From: JAFDBW01 sp963825575
GTDB lineage: Bacteria > Desulfobacterota > Desulfuromonadia > Desulfuromonadales > BM103
Length of the DNA stretch: 64,000 nucleotides
Direction: 5' to 3'
Assembly (NCBI GenBank): GCA_963825575.1
Contig: CAWGUB010000009.1
Span: forward strand, 62,001-126,000
Within the stretch, counting starts at the first letter, position 1. The number at the start of each line of letters is the position of its first letter. The notes under the pieces are model-generated. The model saw only the letters and a list, made by a program, of their open reading frames with translations. It was not told where the DNA came from and searched no databases. Made by a program: the position numbers and the translations under genes. Shown here one piece after another: positions 62,739 to 64,000 of this stretch.

Positions 62739-63100
62739 AACGCTCCCGCTTTCGTGATTTCCTAAGGTTTAACCTGGCGCATGGTAAAAGAAGTGACGGA
62801 AACCCTGTTCATCAATGGCTTTTTACGCTATTCTGTGCCGAATTAATCAGCATGAGGAGAAAAACCCGTCTCCATGGTCACGCGAATCATCCTGTTCGCC
62901 CCGGCCATCAGGGTCACTGCCTCAATTATACAACACAGCAAACAGAGGGGCACAAAGTCTTTCTGCCTTACGAGATGCAAACCTGGTCTCCTATGGCTTC
63001 GTCAACAAGTCAGAACTGGCCGTGGACACATGGAGACATCATGCCAGAGACGAATCGCAAAAGCGCCCTGACGACTGAGACAACTTAAAGTTCATCAACC
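62739..63100. other. Intergenic region between divergent pncB and ClC gene
   Basis: About 360 bases. Three short overlapping open frames occur in different phases, none recognisable or with a convincing ribosome site. No repeat arm or RNA element was identified; promoters for both genes should lie here. Confidence 0.5.
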
Positions 63101-64000
63101 GTGGCCGATCCTAATCACTTCTTCGATAAATTGAAAAAACTCGACTGGCGCATGTTGACGCGCCCGGTCATCCTCAGCGTCGTTGTCGGCCTGGTCACCG
63201 GCAGTGCTGCCGTCCTCTTCTATTTCGCCACCAACAGCGTCGAGCACCTTTTCCTCAACAACATGGCCGGCTACCATCCCCCCGGCGAGGGGAACGAAGC
63301 AATCATGGCGCTCGGTGACCGGATGATAGACAACCTGGCCGTGGACCACCGCTGGTTCCTGTTCCTGGTCCCGGTCATCGGCGGACTGGTCTCGGGGTTC
63401 CTGGTTTTCAAATTCGCCCCGGAGGCTGAAGGACATGGGACGGATGCCGCGATCGATGCCTTCCACAACAAGGGCGGCATCATCAGGGGACGGGTGCCGA
63501 TCATCAAGGGCCTTGCCTCGATCGCCACGATCGGGACCGGCGGCTCTGCCGGGCGCGAGGGCCCGATCGCCCAGATCGGTGCCGGCTTCGGCTCGTTTAT
63601 CGCCAGCAAACTGAGATTGACTTCAACCGACCGACGGATTCTCCTCCTTGCCGGGATGGCCGGAGGGATTGGCGCCACGTTCCGTGCCCCCCTCGGTGGA
63701 GCGCTTTTCGCCGTCGAGGTCCTTTACAAGAACCCTGAATTTGAACACGAAGGGCTGATTCCGGCGATTATTTCGTCGATCACCGCCTTCTCCCTGTTCG
63801 GCGCCACCACCGGCTGGAAGCCGCTGCTGGCAACACCTTACTTCAGTTTTAAGCACCCGCGTGAGCTGGTTCTGTTCCTGCTGCTCGGCGTGACCTGTGC
63901 CGCGCTGGGCAAGCTCTATGTCAAGTGTTTCTACGGAACCCAGAAACTTTTCAAGCAGTGGGATTTCCCGATCATGCTGAAACCTGCGGTCGGCGGCTTC
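63101..64000 (+). CDS. ClC-family chloride channel/transporter (5' part)
   Basis: 300 codons visible; the gene continues past the window. Starts at a GTG (63101; weak site). Seen are the first helix, the selectivity-filter segments EGHGTDAAIDAFH and GTGGSAGREGPIAQIGAGFGS (GREGP motif with the gating glutamate), and GGIGATFRAPLGGALFAVEVLY, characteristic of ClC proteins. Whether channel or proton antiporter cannot be told because the proton-glutamate and C-terminal regions are partly missing. Confidence 0.92.
   Translation, partial: MADPNHFFDKLKKLDWRMLTRPVILSVVVGLVTGSAAVLFYFATNSVEHLFLNNMAGYHPPGEGNEAIMALGDRMIDNLAVDHRWFLFLVPVIGGLVSGFLVFKFAPEAEGHGTDAAIDAFHNKGGIIRGRVPIIKGLASIATIGTGGSAGREGPIAQIGAGFGSFIASKLRLTSTDRRILLLAGMAGGIGATFRAPLGGALFAVEVLYKNPEFEHEGLIPAIISSITAFSLFGATTGWKPLLATPYFSFKHPRELVLFLLLGVTCAALGKLYVKCFYGTQKLFKQWDFPIMLKPAVGGF

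Noticed and set aside
62815..63088. Short frames upstream of the ClC gene
   Set aside because: Three overlapping phases, no ribosome site, no recognisable protein.

Overview
The window looks like chromosomal DNA of a Gram-negative, respiring deltaproteobacterium of the Desulfuromonadales (Geobacter/Desulfuromonas relatives). The evidence is a locus pairing a periplasmic c-type cytochrome, a DUF3373-type outer-membrane porin and an octaheme cytochrome of the tetrathionate reductase family; System II (Ccs) haem attachment; a receiver-DUF4388-DnaJ-TPR fusion of a kind typical of this group; and spermidine synthesis by the carboxyspermidine route. No rRNA, tRNA, CRISPR array, transposase or phage gene was seen.

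Layout. 1-590: 5' part of recO (minus). 1300-3753: thiol/disulfide cluster tlpA-ccdA-dsbB-like-dsbA-like. 3971-7188: mgtE, a small membrane protein, a DUF721 protein, trmN6. 8181-10410: ccsA/ccs1. 10641-16722: purE, purD, purH, a RACo-like ATPase, alr (all minus). 17074-20132: TPP riboswitch, thiE-thiD fusion, thiC. 20262-24770: speA, nspC, carboxyspermidine dehydrogenase (minus). 24966-30551: a ChaN/PDZ lipoprotein, fba, cbiET, cobC, engB. 30824-32022: ferritin and a rubrerythrin-like protein. 33148-36994: cytochrome, frameshifted porin, octaheme cytochrome. 37898-47948: tatA, gatCAB, mtnA, glnE, the receiver fusion. 47971-49691: ttcA, a small unknown ORF, a PilZ protein (minus). 50494-56883: autoregulated RND efflux operon (tetR, outer-membrane factor, adaptor, pump; minus). 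57153-62738: a DUF748 giant, a nicotinamidase-like hydrolase and pncB. 63101-end: a ClC channel, cut by the window edge.

How the genes fit together. The thiol cluster and ccsA/ccs1 would supply reduced apocytochrome and attach haem to the c-type cytochromes at 33-37 kb. Together with the porin these could form an electron conduit across the envelope. Ferritin and the rubrerythrin-like protein would handle iron and peroxide. The rest is mostly housekeeping: purine, thiamin, polyamine, corrinoid and NAD metabolism, indirect tRNA amidation and control of nitrogen assimilation.

The most unusual content is between genes. (1) An approximately 500-bp interspersed element is present in five copies plus a fragment (7.3, 27.4, 32.2, 37.1 and 49.8 kb). 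It has long imperfect terminal inverted repeats, and its end hairpins keep a conserved loop while the stem bases co-vary. (2) At least a dozen gene junctions carry degenerate 7-bp-period repeats, usually as two facing, mutually complementary arms. They come in several unrelated sequence classes and some run into the ends of genes. Both are read directly from the sequence; their mechanisms are unknown.
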